Numbered from the stretch's first letter, positions 10,336-22,768 are shown. The stretch is DNA of 59,794 bases from Mesostigma viride (GCA_009746045.1 RPFO01000446.1:1-59794); one strand, 5' to 3'. Made by a program: numbers and translations. Notes: generated from the sequence alone by a model not told the origin.

Positions 10336-11490
10336 ATTTTAAAAATATAATTACTTACAGCAGAGTGAAATCACTCAAACCAAAGCAAACGCCCAGCTAT
10401 AAACCTATATACAGAGCCATGTCAAAGCTCTATACTACGATAAGACCAATGGAAACGCCTAACGGGAGGAACCTAATAGCCCTGCTGCACCGCAAAATCA
10501 GCCCGCGTACGGCGGAGCATGATGTCCGCCATGGCCCGAGTCAGCGCCACCGACAAGCGCTGACGCCAATATGACGTCCAGGTCCGCGCCGACCATGGGG
10601 CCCGCTGGCCCTCCAGGTCCAGCCGGTCCTCCCGGAGCCGGCAACACTCCTTGAAGAAGGCGGAGGTCAGGGGCCCCATGGCCCCAAACTCCTCCAGGAC
10701 AAAGGGCACCACACGATGGTGCCCGACGTCGCCGTAGGCCAGGAGCTTGGCCCGCTCCGCCCGGTCCGCCGTGTAACCTGCCGTGAGGGAGGCCCCAGCC
10801 ACGTGGCTAAGAGCCAAGGGCCGCGCCACCGAAACGTCAATAAGCAGATGCCGGCCACCCCCTCAAAGTCCAGCACCACGATGTCAGGCCGGTGGTTGGG
10901 GGAATAGAAGGCAGCGCCATCCGCATCCTCGGACCGGATGTTCGCGTGGGGGAAAACCGACCGAATCATGGCGAGCACCACCGTCAGGAGGACAGGGTGC
11001 AAATACAAATACCAATTCTGATTCTGTTGGCCCCCCATGCAGGCAAGGTAGTGAGTCCCCGTGGGATCCAGCGGCTGCCCACAGCTACCACAAGGCCGCC
11101 CGGCCGGAACAAGAGGCTGCGGGGCAAATAGCTGGTGCCGGAGCGCCACCGAGTAGTGGCTGGGAGCCAAGGCGAATGGGGGGGCCATGGGAAGAGCACG
11201 AAGGTACGCCGAGCCCACACTCCGCAAGGAAAGCGAGAACAGCCACGCACGCCTCCCTGGGCGTTGAGGTCCGCGAAAAGAGCAATCCAATCAGCCGTGT
11301 GCAGAATACCCGCGTAGGTTTTCTGGTGTTTATCGATGACGCGAGCAGGGAATGCGGCGGGAGATTGAACGGAGGCGACCGAGGGAGTGCCGCGAGGGAG
11401 GTGGCGCTGTACCGCCTGAGCGGCACGGACGGGAGAACAGGCCTGCTGGATCTCAGCATAGGCCTCCTGGATGGCGGTGACGAAGGGATC
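10336..11490 (-). pseudogene. Non-LTR retrotransposon copy 2, inverted, RT C-terminus plus endonuclease
   Basis: This is a minus-strand copy almost identical to 5208-5740 plus 9491-10108 but without the insertion. It reads from the thumb region through CGSCGQPLDPTGTHYLAC to the endonuclease motif and the stop (about 10473). One G is lost from a G-run in the endonuclease domain (frame change near 10860), so it is not functional. It is truncated at its 5' end at 11490, where another copy abuts. Confidence 0.85.
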
Positions 11491-11797
11491 TCAATGAATA
11501 TATATATTAAAAATATAATTACTTACAGCAGAGTGAAATCACTCAAACCAAAGCAAACGCCCAGCTATAAACCTATATACAGAGCCATGTCAAAGCTCTA
11601 TACTACGAAGTACGATAAGACCAATGGAAACGCCTAACGGGAGGAACCTAATAGCCCTGCTGCACCGCAAAATCAGCCCGCGTACGGCGGAGCATGATGT
11701 CCGCCATGGCCCGAGTCAGCGCCACCGACAAGCGCTGACGCCAATATGACGTCCAGGTCCGCGCCGACCATGGGGCCCGCTGGCCCTCCAGGTCAAT
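11491..11797 (-). mobile_element. Retrotransposon copy 3, 3' fragment, inverted
   Basis: It repeats the 3' end of copy 2 (starting TCAATGAATATATATATTAAAAAT) and stops after the segment that encodes the end of the endonuclease frame. The head-to-tail arrangement with copy 2 suggests serial insertion at the AT-rich end. Confidence 0.8.
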
Positions 11798-11829
11798 GAA
11801 TATATATAGTCAGTCATGACTAGCTATCT

Positions 11830-12065
11830 AGACCTTCATGCATGGGGATGATCTTCCCCCACATGACAGGCTCCCCCTTAGCAGCTGGGCATAGCTTGAT
11901 AGATCACTGAGGGTGCAGGTGCCCTGGTGCACCTAGAGCAAGGGTAGCTTACATTCCCACCCTAGCTTGCAGGAATTAGTAGCCCAGAATGTATTAAAAG
12001 CCGTATGCCCCTTCTCAGGGATATGTGCTACATGTACTCCCAACAGATTATGTTCCTAATTAATT
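11830..12065 (+). mobile_element. Subfamily B retrotransposon 3' end fragment
   Basis: GATCTTCCCCCACATGACAG, a GGTGCAGGTGCCCTGGTGCA segment and GATATGTGCTACATGTACTC match 15241-15475 and 41425-41650 in order. It ends with TTCCTAATTAATT. Non-coding. Confidence 0.8.
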
Positions 12066-12477
12066 GCATGGGACGAAAGATTGCATGTTACGCTTGATCG
12101 ACGAAAGTTCTTTGTACAGATTACGATGACGCTAACGATCGAGGTGACGACTCTCCTCAGCTATAGTCACCCGCACGATCGACAGAGGCGCTCCAGCGCA
12201 CATGTGACGATGCTGATTACTGACCAGCCACTTCCATATGCAGCTCCACAACTGATGCAGCCCTCATTGCTGATGCTGCATGCATGCCGACTACGCACCC
12301 CAGCCCCCGTACGTGCCAGCAGCCATGCACACCGGCCGCTAGCTCGAATTCCTCCCGGCCCTCAGCAAGCTGACATTTACATCTGCGCAGTGCTGGAGGA
12401 GCACAAGTCAGCCGCAAAAAAGATCACGCTCGAATGAATACATGGGTTCATTGACCTGACGAGGTAGCCATGATCTC

Positions 12478-14011
12478 CCAACCACGAGCCACGAGGTAGC
12501 CATGGCTGACGGCGGAGCTCTGAATAACTTTCACGTTTGAGCACCGAATTTAGCCGTGAATATCACAATCGACGCGTCTTTCTACGACGCACATGCTGAT
12601 AAAAATTTCAGAAGCTATGACGCAATATACAATGAGCAAACGCCCATCGACGCAACTCAGCCTGACGGCTGCGCTCGGCAATTATGAAAATACGTCTGCA
12701 GCTTCGGCTGCAGCTTCGCCCTCAGGCCCGGCATGCAGGCAGCGGTGACACTAGTCGCGCACTGGTGGTCGCCCAGCACCCGCCCAGGCTTCCTGCCTCG
12801 CCTTCAGCCTCGCCCGAGCCCAAACGCAGCCGCCCAACAGAACCTAGCTGGTCTGAGGACGACTTTGACTTTGACGAGTTATTTTCAATCTTCGACGTCA
12901 ACACGGACCCGGCTATTTTGACCGGGCACCTATCCGGATCCTGGAGCTTTTGTTTTATGGGTCGTATGCCTCCCTTTTCGACCTATGCCAGCGCCCGATC
13001 TGGAGCATTTATGGCGTTGGACAACGCCATAAATGCTTCCGCAGCAGCCAGTCTGACGACCAGTTCCAGCCTCGTGCACCTGACCTGTCTGGCTGCATGG
13101 ACGCGACCGCGCCTTCCGCTTGCCGCCCTCTTTTCCATCCTTCAGCGCAGTGCCATTGACGTCTGGCGCCCCATCCCCCTGACCGAATCCACCCTCCTCC
13201 TCCACCTCAACGAAGCCCTCTCACAGCACGTGACGCCCCTTATTAGCTGCAGATGTGGCAGCTGTGAGTCGCACGCTGGCTGCTGAGCTCCCCACCATGG
13301 CACCATCCGGCCACCGCCACCGCCACCCTCCTCGCCTCCCCCCCCCCCCCCCCTCCGCCTCCACCGACTCCATCACCGCCCAGCTCCGCGACATCGACCA
13401 GCCTCTTACATAAGGACAATGCCATCGCTATCGATCGAGGTCCTGCAGAACACCACAGCAGGCCTCACCGCCCAGGGGGTGAAGGACATTGCCGCCAAGC
13501 CAGCCCCGGCTGGCTTGCATGGCCGGCGATGTTCCTCCCATCTCGACCTGGGCTGACATGAGCATTACTGAGCAGCACGCCACAGTCCACCATGCACCTC
13601 CGCCGTCGCAGCACAGCTCCAGCAGCAGACGCTCGACCTCCGCGAGGAGGCCGAGCTCGCCATTGAAGCGCAGCCTCAACGTCATTGTCAAGAACTTCGA
13701 CATGGAGGAAGGTGAGAATTCCGAGAAGCTTGCACGTGCGTTTGAGAGAGAAATTCGGCTTAGCCGCATGGGCCTTGTTGGTGAGATTGTCAGATTGAGC
13801 TGGTCGCCCACCGCCTTCCCCGCGCGCGGGGTAAGGCAGGGGCGCCCCCGCTCCTTCTAACCTTTAATAAGAACCCGCGGCGGACAAGATTTCTTTTCTC
13901 CGACGCCGCAAGCGGCTCGAGAAGACTCTCTTCACCCTTAATTGACGACGACTTGACCCTGCATGGCGCAGCAACAACGGCGACGGGAGCTATGGCCGAC
14001 CTACATAGGTC
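12478..14011 (+). pseudogene. Subfamily B non-LTR retrotransposon, ORF1-like region (left part)
   Basis: This matches the second copy at 39575-41060. It has a common leader (GCCACGAGGTAGCCATGGCT), then an ORF1-like frame. The N-terminal part starts near 12684 and contains SASPEPKRSRPTEPSWSEDD, then comes a proline-rich tract and a C-terminal nucleic-acid-binding-like segment (ENSEKLARAFEREIRLSRMG, then HRLP-type sequence). Several frame breaks occur. The copy is cut at 14011 by a subfamily A insertion and resumes at 14858. The product would be the ORF1/Gag-like RNA-binding protein of a non-LTR element. Confidence 0.75.
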
Positions 14012-14857
14012 CGATCGCGCTCGCCGCGAGTGCCGAGTGGTGCTACGTCGCTTCCCCCAGAAGCCAGGTGAGACGTCAACCTCCCTTGCTGACGAGATCA
14101 AGAAACAGCTTCTTACCCTCATGGGCCTGGTAGGTGAGGTAGAACTGCGTGGGTGCCACCGCCTTCCCCACTCACGGGACAAGGCGGCCACCCCACCAGT
14201 CCTGCTCACCTTCATCTCCCCTGAGGATAAGCAGCGGTTCCTCTCTCGTCGCAAGCGGTTGCACGACCTCACCTGGACGCTGGATGACGACCTAACCCCC
14301 GCTCAGCAACAGCAGCGACGCGACCTGTGGCCGGAATACCTCCGCCATAAGCAGGACCCCCAGAAGCCCAAGGTGTACTGGAGGGGCGGGGACCTGATGA
14401 TCAACCACAAGATGTGGACGCCCCCAGCGGGCTAGAATAGCAATAGCCCTAGCTTGTAACCATTGGAGTCACTGTCGCTAAGGCAGCCATGCCTAGAATG
14501 TTTGCCTAGCTGTGCCAACAAACCTAGTCACGTGCCGCCAACGCACGGTACACAACCAGCCATAGCCTTAGCCTAGTTCTAGTACAGCCATGCTACGCCC
14601 TGGCTATGTTCAGATTACTTGCCCACGCTCCTTGCTATGACATGCTCACATGGGTCTTATTGCACCCACAGTTTGCCGGATCGTTAGCCTGTCCTTTTAG
14701 CTAGCCGCGCCCGATTGCAGCTGTGGCATGCCTTTGGCATGAAGGAGACTGGGGGTCTCTGCCCTTTCTCCTGTAGTGCACACACAGGGATTAAAAGCAC
14801 TTCGGTGCTCCGTGACTCCCCAACGGGAGCACGAGTTTAATTAATTAATTAATTAAT
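14012..14857 (+). mobile_element. Subfamily A non-LTR retrotransposon inserted in a B copy
   Basis: A 5'-truncated element flanked by the 10 bp target duplication TACATAGGTC (14002-14011 and 14858-14867). It encodes the ORF1 C-terminus: a segment with LADEIKKQLLTLMGLVGEVE, then HRLPHSRDKAATPPVLLTF, DKQRFLSRRKRLHDLTWTL and YWRGGDLMINHKMWTPPAG, with stop at 14433. The RRM-like pattern and the DLT..QQ..RRDLW end resemble L1-type ORF1 proteins. The 3' UTR carries a GTGCTCCGTGACTCCCCAAC hairpin-like block, AGGGATTAAAAGCACTTCGG, and a (TTAA)n tail directly before the target duplication. Confidence 0.85.
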
Positions 14858-15480
14858 TACATAGGTCTCCAGCTCCAGCAGACCAAGGCGGGGCAGCCGG
14901 TGAACTGGAAGGGGGCGGCCATGCATCTACGTCGGCCACAAGCCCTGGCATGCGACCCCCGCGGCCCCAGCGACTCCAGACGCCCCAGCTTAGGGGAATA
15001 CAGCAGTAGTAGTGTAGAATAGATAGACCGTGGCCATGTACATGTACGCCTCCTACAGGCTCTATACCAGCTGACTCACGACCGGCACGAGTCTCATTTA
15101 GCCATGTATACATGTGTGCCTATGATGTGCCACATGCACTCCAGATGATGCCTAGCTTTATCTAGTTATGCTGTGCCCATGCATGCAGAGAGAGTGCTCT
15201 CTGCTGAGATGCCACGCTCTATAGCTTTTGTATAGTAGCTATGATGATCTTCCCCCACATGACATGCTCCCCCTTAGCTGGGCATAGCTTGATAGATCAT
15301 GAGGGTGCAGGTGCCCTGGTGCACCTAGAGCAAGTGTTGTTTACATTCGATCCCACCCTTGCAGGAAGTAGCTTTACTAGCTTAGAATGTATTATAGGCC
15401 ATATGCCCCTTCTGACAGGGATATGTGCTACAGATACTCCCAACGGAGTTATGTTTCTATAATTAATTAATTGATTGACC
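14858..15480 (+). mobile_element. Subfamily B retrotransposon (right part) with 3' UTR
   Basis: It resumes the B copy: CTCCAGCTCC..AGACCAAGGCGGGGC matches 41053 onward. It includes a short C-terminal coding part, TAGTAGTGTAGAATAGATAG, the GGTGCAGGTGCCCTGGTGCA block and the terminal ACTCCCAACGGAGTTATG, followed by AATTAATTAATTGATTG. Confidence 0.8.
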
Positions 15481-16640
15481 TGGCCGCTGGCCGCGATCGA
15501 GATTCAAGCTGACCTCGCCGGATCGACCATGCACCAGTCGCTCAACATGGTACGGCCGGAGGCCCGCTTGCGGGCCGTCGATTCCATTGCGGAAACTGTG
15601 CGGCCACAAGCTTTAACCCCAGCTCAGCACGGCAGTGCAGACCCGGCGGCGCAGGCTTCTGAGGCGCATGCCGCCCTAGCTTGTTTCTCGCCTAAATCAG
15701 GTGGAGGGCAAGTACGGCCTGCTCGTCTTGAGAAGCTCCACGCCAACACCGCCCTGGCAAACTGATTGGCCGGCCTGGCCGCGCAGGTCCCAGAAATTGC
15801 AGGCTCGGCAGCGCCGACCGGGCCATGCACCATCACTGCCCAGCCCATGCACCTGGCTGGCCGGAATGATGGCAGCCTCTCGCATCACTCCTACGCGCGG
15901 ACCTACTAATGCGGTCAGCGACCACCTCGATCGACCATGTCACCACCAAGCTGCAGCTAGTCGAGATGGTAGCTAGCCGACGCGCGGCGCGAGGACGACG
16001 CCGACAGCGCACGCCGCCAGGACGCCGACGACCGGCACGCCGCCAATGCCAACTGCAGTGCTGCAGCGTACATGCTGCGTCATTTCGAGCAACAGCCATG
16101 CAGGGGAGAGGGTCGAGTCTCTCGATGCCGAGATCAGCTATAGAAGCTCCGGCCTCAGTTACCCATCTGATTGAACTCGTAGGTAAAATAGAACTGCACG
16201 ACGCGCGCGGGCACCGCCTTCCCCACTCATTATATGGGACAAGGCGGCATGCACCGGCCCCCACCAGTCCTGCGTACCTTTCGTTCCATCAGTTAAGGAT
16301 AAGCGCCCCTAGCTGTTCCTCTCGTGCCACAAGAAGCTGCATATGCACGACCTCTCCTGGACGCTCGACGATGACCTGATCAGGCTCGAGCCCCGCTCAG
16401 CGCGCGCAGCATGCAGCAGCGACGGCCGGCGACCTCATGGCCGGATCGAGTACCTGAGTCCGCCACAAGCAAGACCCCAAGAAGCCCATGCAACGTACTG
16501 AAGGTGAATTTGATCTGGCGGAGCGGGGCGGGGACCTGATCGTCATGACAACCAGCTGTGCATGGATCCGGAAGCCCCCTATACGGTCTATTAATTAATT
16601 AATTAATTAATTAATTAATTAATTAATTAATTAATTAATT
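15481..16640 (+). pseudogene. Degraded subfamily A ORF1 copy with long (TTAA)n tail
   Basis: Translation near 16160-16370 matches the A-type ORF1 C-terminus (IELHDARGHRLPHSLYG..., LSWTLDDDLI in changing frames). GGGGCGGGGACCTGATCGTC near 16525 matches the YWRGGDLM end. Many frame breaks occur. It ends in ~55 bases of ATTA repeats (16587-16640). Confidence 0.65.
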
Positions 16641-16685
16641 AGACTCGTGCTCCCGTTGGGGAGTCACGGAGCATTAAACCCGATG
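16641..16685 (-). mobile_element. Subfamily A 3'-terminal fragment, inverted
   Basis: ACTCGTGCTCCCGTTGGGGA and GTCACGGAGCATTAAACC are the reverse complement of the A-type 3' terminus. Only the last ~40 bases of the element remain next to the shared TTAA tract. Confidence 0.7.
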
Positions 16686-17020
16686 GATGGATGGATGGGT
16701 GCAAACAGTCCTACCGGTCTAGTCTATCTTCATCAGCTACCTACGACATCTATCTAACAGCATTCTAACTACAACATCTATCCAGACAGCCTAACGATGC
16801 CCTAGGGGAGCTGTCTGGGGTATACAGTCTATAGACTAGTAGCTATTACATATGTATACGATTGTACGTATATAGTCACGTATACCGGTCACCGGCCATG
16901 CTCGCGGCCGGGTGATGCAACCTGGATATCGCAATATCCCCGCCATAGCACGGCAATGCCAATTAATGCATGCATGCATGCAGGGTAGAACGTATTCAGC
17001 CATGCGGCAAAGTTCGGCCC
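16686..17020. other. Non-coding spacer, no gene seen
   Basis: It holds GGAT, GCAT and AT-rich short repeats. No protein-like frame or RNA gene was found. Confidence 0.5.
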
Positions 17021-17345
17021 ATTAATTAATTAATTAAATTAATTAATTAATTAATGGGTTAACACGTGCTCCCGTTGGGGAGTCACGGAGCACCGGAGTG
17101 CTTTTAATCCCTAGCTGTAGATTCACAACAGGAAGAATGGGCAGAGACCCCCTTAATTCTCCTTCATGCCCGAGGCATGCCAAAGCGCAGCAATGTGATC
17201 GGACACGGTAGACGATCCGGCAAATTCTGTGCGTGGGTGCAATAAGACCTGCGCGTGAGCATATCATAACAAGGAGCGTGGGCACGTACTGGGCAAGCAA
17301 GCTAAGCATAGCAAGGACGTAGCTAGCATGGCTGGCTGTACATAC
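17021..17345 (-). mobile_element. Subfamily A retrotransposon 3' UTR copy, inverted
   Basis: On the minus strand it has GTGCCCACGCTCCTTG, CTTATTGCACCCACG, a GGCATGCCTCGGGCATGAAG block, GGGATTAAAAGCACTCC and the GTGACTCCCCAACGGGAGCA end, followed by TTAA repeats. The order matches 14620-14857. Confidence 0.8.
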
Positions 17346-17845
17346 GAGGGCTAAGCTAACTAAGGCTACATATTCTGATCAGACACTCCGCAAAGGTGAA
17401 AACCATTTGCGTTCAGTGCCGGGCCGCGGAAAACGTGGAAAAACGCGATCTGCAAATGAATCCGACCGGAATCGAACTGGGGACCTCTCGCACCAATTTT
17501 GCTGACTATAGGACGGACGTCTCCGGTTACCATGGCATCGCCAACTTACACCTACAGTCATCCGCAAAAGTTCTCCTGTCCGGGGAGTGATGCAAGCCTT
17601 TCGGATTTGGTACTAGATAAATCACTCGAGATCTGTGTGTAGGAGTACTACACACGTGTCTGCACGCGAGACTTGTTCAGTCTCGCACCGTGAGACGGGC
17701 TGAACACAGCTACATATGGCTGGTTGTGTACCGTGCGCGTTTAAGCGGTGCGCGTCATGACAGGTGGAACATATTCTGATCATATCACTAGGCACATGGC
17801 TGCCATGGCGACAGTGACTACTACCAATCAATGCATTATTACAAG
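17346..17845. other. Non-coding spacer with weak tRNA-like sequence
   Basis: No protein gene seen. 17461-17520 has a B-box-like stretch on the minus strand (AGTTCGATTCC) with a near-complementary acceptor pair, but it is only ~57 bases long and lacks a good anticodon arm, so I do not call a tRNA. Confidence 0.4.
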
Positions 17846-18060
17846 GGCTAATCTAGCCCGGCCGCGCGGGGGGCGTCCACATCTGCAGTGGTTGATCGAT
17901 CATCAGGTCCCCGCCCCTCCAGTACACCTTGAGCTTCTGGGGATCCTGCTTGCACATGGCGGAGGTACTCCGGGCACAGGTCACATCGCTGCTGCATGCT
18001 AATCGAGAGGGGCCGGTCAGGTCGTCGTCTAGCGTCCAGGGAAGGTCGAAATCGCCCATA
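17846..18060 (-). pseudogene. Subfamily A ORF1 C-terminal fragment, inverted
   Basis: The minus-strand frame reads LPWTLDDDLTG... then DPQKLKVYWRGGDLMIDQPL and MWTPPARPG, matching the A-type ORF1 end at 14270-14435. Confidence 0.75.
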
Positions 18061-18089
18061 TTAGCCTATGAACAAGTAGCCAACAGACA

Positions 18090-18440
18090 TCAGCCAGCCT
18101 AACTAGCTATGCACCTCGCCGGCCTAGCCCTGCTTGTTTGCTCACTTAGAACTCCATCTAGCCATGCAATGCTCACAAGGGACGTACATGTTGCACCCAT
18201 GGCCATGCACAGGGGATGCCAGTAGTTGAACACTCTAACAAAACAATCGTTTAGTTAAGAGTGTTAGCTAGACGGGTCCGATTGAGCACCCGGTGGCATG
18301 TCAGGCATGCCTGTGGCGTGAGGGAAGCTATAGGGGGGGTCTCTGCCCCCCTACCCGTTGTGCACACTCAGGGATTATGAAAAGCACTTAGGTGCTTCGC
18401 GACTCCCCAGCGGGAGCACGTGTTTAATTAGTTAATCAAT
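18090..18440 (+). mobile_element. Subfamily A retrotransposon 3' UTR copy
   Basis: It contains GGCATGCCTGTGGCGTGAGG, GGGTCTCTGCCCCCC, GGGATTATGAAAAGCACTTA and GACTCCCCAGCGGGAGCACG, then TTAATTAGTTAATC. It is a diverged copy of 14520-14857 and faces the inverted ORF1 fragment just before it. Confidence 0.75.
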
Positions 18441-18789
18441 TAGCGGCGGGCCTGTGCCATTCAGTCCATGCATGTCTTATATATAATAGGTGCATGCATG
18501 CACCCCGCCACCCCGAAGATATGCACTTATGTCATGCAGCGCACATGCATGTCGGTACGTACCTACGTACTGATCTGGTCGATGCCAAAGATACTGTATC
18601 GAGATCCTAAACATTCCAGGATATCGAAGTGATAATAAGAAAACATTATAATTTTGTACTGCATGGTTACTAGCTAGCAATTAGCTAGCTATAGCCACAT
18701 TAAATTTCGAGGGAATGGCAGCAGACGTGCCAGGTACCGGTCATACAAAATCCACCAGCTCCTGCACACATACTTGGGTGTATATATGT

Positions 18790-21700
18790 TCATCCGAAAC
18801 ATCGTCCGCCACCACATACAAAACCAAAGATAAGTGCTCCGATAACCAGGAAGATGAGCAAGATGACAATCTGCACGCAGCATCATGGGAAATGCATAAA
18901 TTCAATCATCAGTTACAGGTACGTGGCATTAGATATTCATATCTGATGGACTGAACGGAACTTCCAAGCTCCCATGATCGAGACTCAGCGCTAACTAGTG
19001 TACCATGCACAATTTACTTGTGAGACAGCAAAAAATGTACAGCTAGCTAGAACACCCAATCACTTTACAATATTCATGTTAAGCAGCATCAATTTATAGA
19101 GCTGATACCAACATCCTATCTATGTATAGCATATGCAGCCTTGCCAAAGATGTATGCACCATGCATGTGCAGTGCAACCACGTTGATTAGGTGCCACTAT
19201 ATATAGTACATTCATTGCGGAGCGGCCGGGTCGCCGGGCAATAATAACAAAACGCTTTTCTATAACTACTACTAGTACATGTCATATGCGCAGAGCTAGA
19301 TATTCCAGTGCACTGATATGCACTTGGCCGGCCCTGACATCAATAGCCAGATCAATGTCGATTGAATATTGTTTTCTTTTTCCTACTATATGATATTGAT
19401 CAGTGCATACGACAACCGCAACAGATGCACGATCCATGGTGCGCTGATGCAGTGCTCAATGGGCCCATGTATGCTCACAACTGCTGCATCCTAGCTTCAT
19501 GCATGCCCTGCATGCACGGAAATATTAGATATTACATACAAGTCCCAGTTGTCTCCTTGGTATTAAGTCCCAGTCTGATTTCTTGCTGTATGAATCGTCG
19601 CATGCTACAGCTATAGGCTGGCCGAAAAAAAAAAAAGAATCATGAGCATGAGTGTGTGTGTGGGGGGGGTGCGATACTTGTAACGCGCGTACGGCGGAGC
19701 CCACAGCGTAATGTCACCGTGTGCAAGAGATGCATGCAGCTACCTACCTAGTTACATAGCGAGCTTACCTTGAGCTTCATGTTTTGCAGCCACAACTTCT
19801 TGCGAAGTCGCCGGCCCTGCACATCCACATCGCACATTCACCACCACGGCAGCAAAACGCATGGGCAGTCACCACTAGTCTGCGCCAGTTCAACGTATAC
19901 GTAGATACACGTACGACTTCAATTAATATACACGTAGTTAACTGGTCAACAAGATACAAAATCGGCGGTGCAGATAGCAACAGGCCATAAATTTAGTACC
20001 GCAGTATGTATTGCCTGAACTATAAACCGGTTATGATAGACGTGGGGCAGGTCGAGCTGATGAGGGCCGCAGGACTCCACACACGTCATATAGTAGTATC
20101 AGATTTGAGTTGTGCTTTATTCAAATCGAGTGCACAGAAACGATACCATGGCATGAGTTAACGGGTGATGATCATTGTGGCAACTTGCATCGCATGCGCA
20201 TAATTTGTCACCCCCCCAGACAATGGCCACCAGGTGCGACATACATGCCCGTGTACCTGACAGCATGCGCCGTACACCAACAATGCCCGGATGCAAGTGG
20301 GTGCCACAGGCCCACGTACTGTGCCGGCCTGGCACTGCATCGCGGATACACACACATCAGCCCCTGTATAATGTAAGCCATAATGCACCGGATGCATGGG
20401 CGCGACGTGGCCACATGACTCACCTGCGCCTGGAACTGCATCGCGGACGACAGCATTTCGTCGCTCTTGTCGGCGATGCGGTCAAGGGAGGCGCCGCGAC
20501 CCATCACCTTCTCTGGACGATGCCATCATTGAGGTCATCATGATCAATGTGACGTCGTCAGTGGTGTCATCATGATGAAGTCCTCCCCCCCATCATTGAG
20601 GTCATCATGATCAATGTGACGTCGTCAGTGGTGTCATCATGATGAAGTCCTCCCCCCCATCATTGAGGTCATCATGATCAATGTGACGTCGTCAGTGGTG
20701 TCATCATGATGAAGTCCTCCCCCCCATCATTGAGGTCATCATGATCAATGTGACATCGTCAGTGGTGTCATCATGATGAAGTCCTCCCCCCCATCATTGA
20801 GGTCATCATGATCAATGTGACGTCGTCAGTGGTGTCATCATGATGAAGTCCTCCCCCCCATCATTGAGGTCATCATGATCAATGTGACGTCGTCAGTGGT
20901 GTCATCATGATGAAGTCCTCCCCCCCCAAAAGCAGGAAGAAATGTTAAAGATGCCAGCAAACAGTTAGCGACAACATACGGTTGCGCACGCATGGGACGG
21001 AAGTTCCAGGCACGTGCCATGCAGCCATGCAGCCATGCAGCCATGCAGCCATGCAGCCATGCAGCCATGCAGCCATGCAGCCATGCAGCCATGCAGCCAT
21101 GCAGCCATGCAGCCATGCAGCCATGCAGCCATGCAGCCATGCAGCCATGCAGCCATGCAGCCATGCATATGCCAGTCGCCACTGCGGGGCCTGACACTAG
21201 CATCCCACGCAATTACCACTACCCTCATCATGCAACCAGCTGGGCCCAGCTTGCTGTAAGAAGTCGTGGTGACATGCATGCCACAGTGGCATTAGTTGCA
21301 TGGCAGCAGCAGCATTTTTTTCATGAGGTGTGGTTGGGCCACAAAATCAACCATAGCGAGGAGGCTGGTGGCGGATGCACAGTTGGCAGATTTGGCGTAA
21401 GGCATGCAGATCCCAATCGGGAGGTTGCAATAGTCATGGTATTGAAAGGGGCATCCGCTTCGCAGACCGTCCATATTGTAAGCTGCCATGATGCAACCAG
21501 TCAAGTGCGCATCAAGATTGGTCGTTGGCATCTACTGCACCATCCACCACGGCATCGAGGCGCCAGTGCTCGATCAGGCACTGGGTGGGCAGCACATCGC
21601 AAGCACGCGGCATGGAGAGGCACGCTTGGGCAGGCTGACATAATGTTGCTCACTTAGTAACGGCGGCACGAACATGAAAACAGAGCCGAATTACTAGCTA

Positions 21701-21970
21701 GAAAGCCAGGCAGCTCACGCCCCAAGGTGTAGACAGTGTACGTGCATTGTGCAAAATAGTGGCAACAGCTTCCATATTCCCAGCGCCCCTTGCTTGGAGC
21801 TCGAGCACAAGAGTGGGTAAACACACAGTGCACGCACCGATGTTGGAGGAGATGACCACCTTCACCTCCTCCATCTGTTGCTTCACTTGGTCCACCTTGC
21901 CCCGGTTGGCAGTGTCCACCGGTTTGGCTTGCTTGGCCTAGCGCCACACACACACACACACACACACACG

Positions 21971-22014
<44 letters not shown>

Positions 22015-22721
22015 CGGGCGGGCGGGCGGGCGGGCGGCGGGCGGGCGGGCGGGCGGCGGGCGGGCGGCGCGGGCGGGCGGCGGGCGGGCGGGCGGGCGGG
22101 CGGGCGGGCGGGCGGGCGGCGGGCGGGCGGGCGGGCGGGCGGGCGGGCGGGCGGGCGGGCGGCGGGCGGGCGGGCGGGCGGCGGGCGGGCGGGCGGGCGG
22201 GCGGGCGACGGGCGGCGGGCGGGCGGGCGGGCGGGCGGGCGGGCGGGAGGGCGGGAGGGCGGGCGGGCGGGCGGGCGGGCGGGCGGCGGGCGGGCGGGCG
22301 GCGGCGGGCGGGCGGGCGGCGGGCGGGCGGGCGGCGGGCGGGCGGGCGGGCGGGCGGGCGGGCGGCGGGCGGCGGGCGGGCGGGCGGGCGGCGGGCGGGC
22401 GGGCGGGCGGGCGGGCGGGCGGGCGGGCGGGCGGGCGGGCGGCGGGCGGGCGGGCGGGCGGGCGGGCGGGCGGGCGGGCGGGCGGGCGGGCGGCGGGCGG
22501 GCGGGCGGCGGGCGGCGGGCGGCGGGCGGGCGGCGGGCGGGCGGGCGGGCGGGCGGCGGGCGGGCGGGCGGGCGGGCGGGCGGGCGGGCGGGCGGGCGGG
22601 CGGGCGGGCGGGCGGGCGGGCGGGCGGCGGCGGGCGGGCGGGCGGGCGGGCGGGCGGGCGGGCGGGCGGGCGGGCGGCGGGCGGGCGAGCGGGCGGGCGG
22701 GCGGGCGGGCGGGCGGGCGGG

Positions 22722-22768
<47 letters not shown>

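Noticed and set aside
17461-17520. tRNA gene on the minus strand
   Set aside because: Good T-loop and near-matching acceptor ends, but only ~57 bases and no proper D or anticodon arm.
21014-21259. MAAWLHGC or HAAMQPCS repeat proteins
   Set aside because: An 8-base microsatellite inside R-SNARE intron 4 that is open in several frames.
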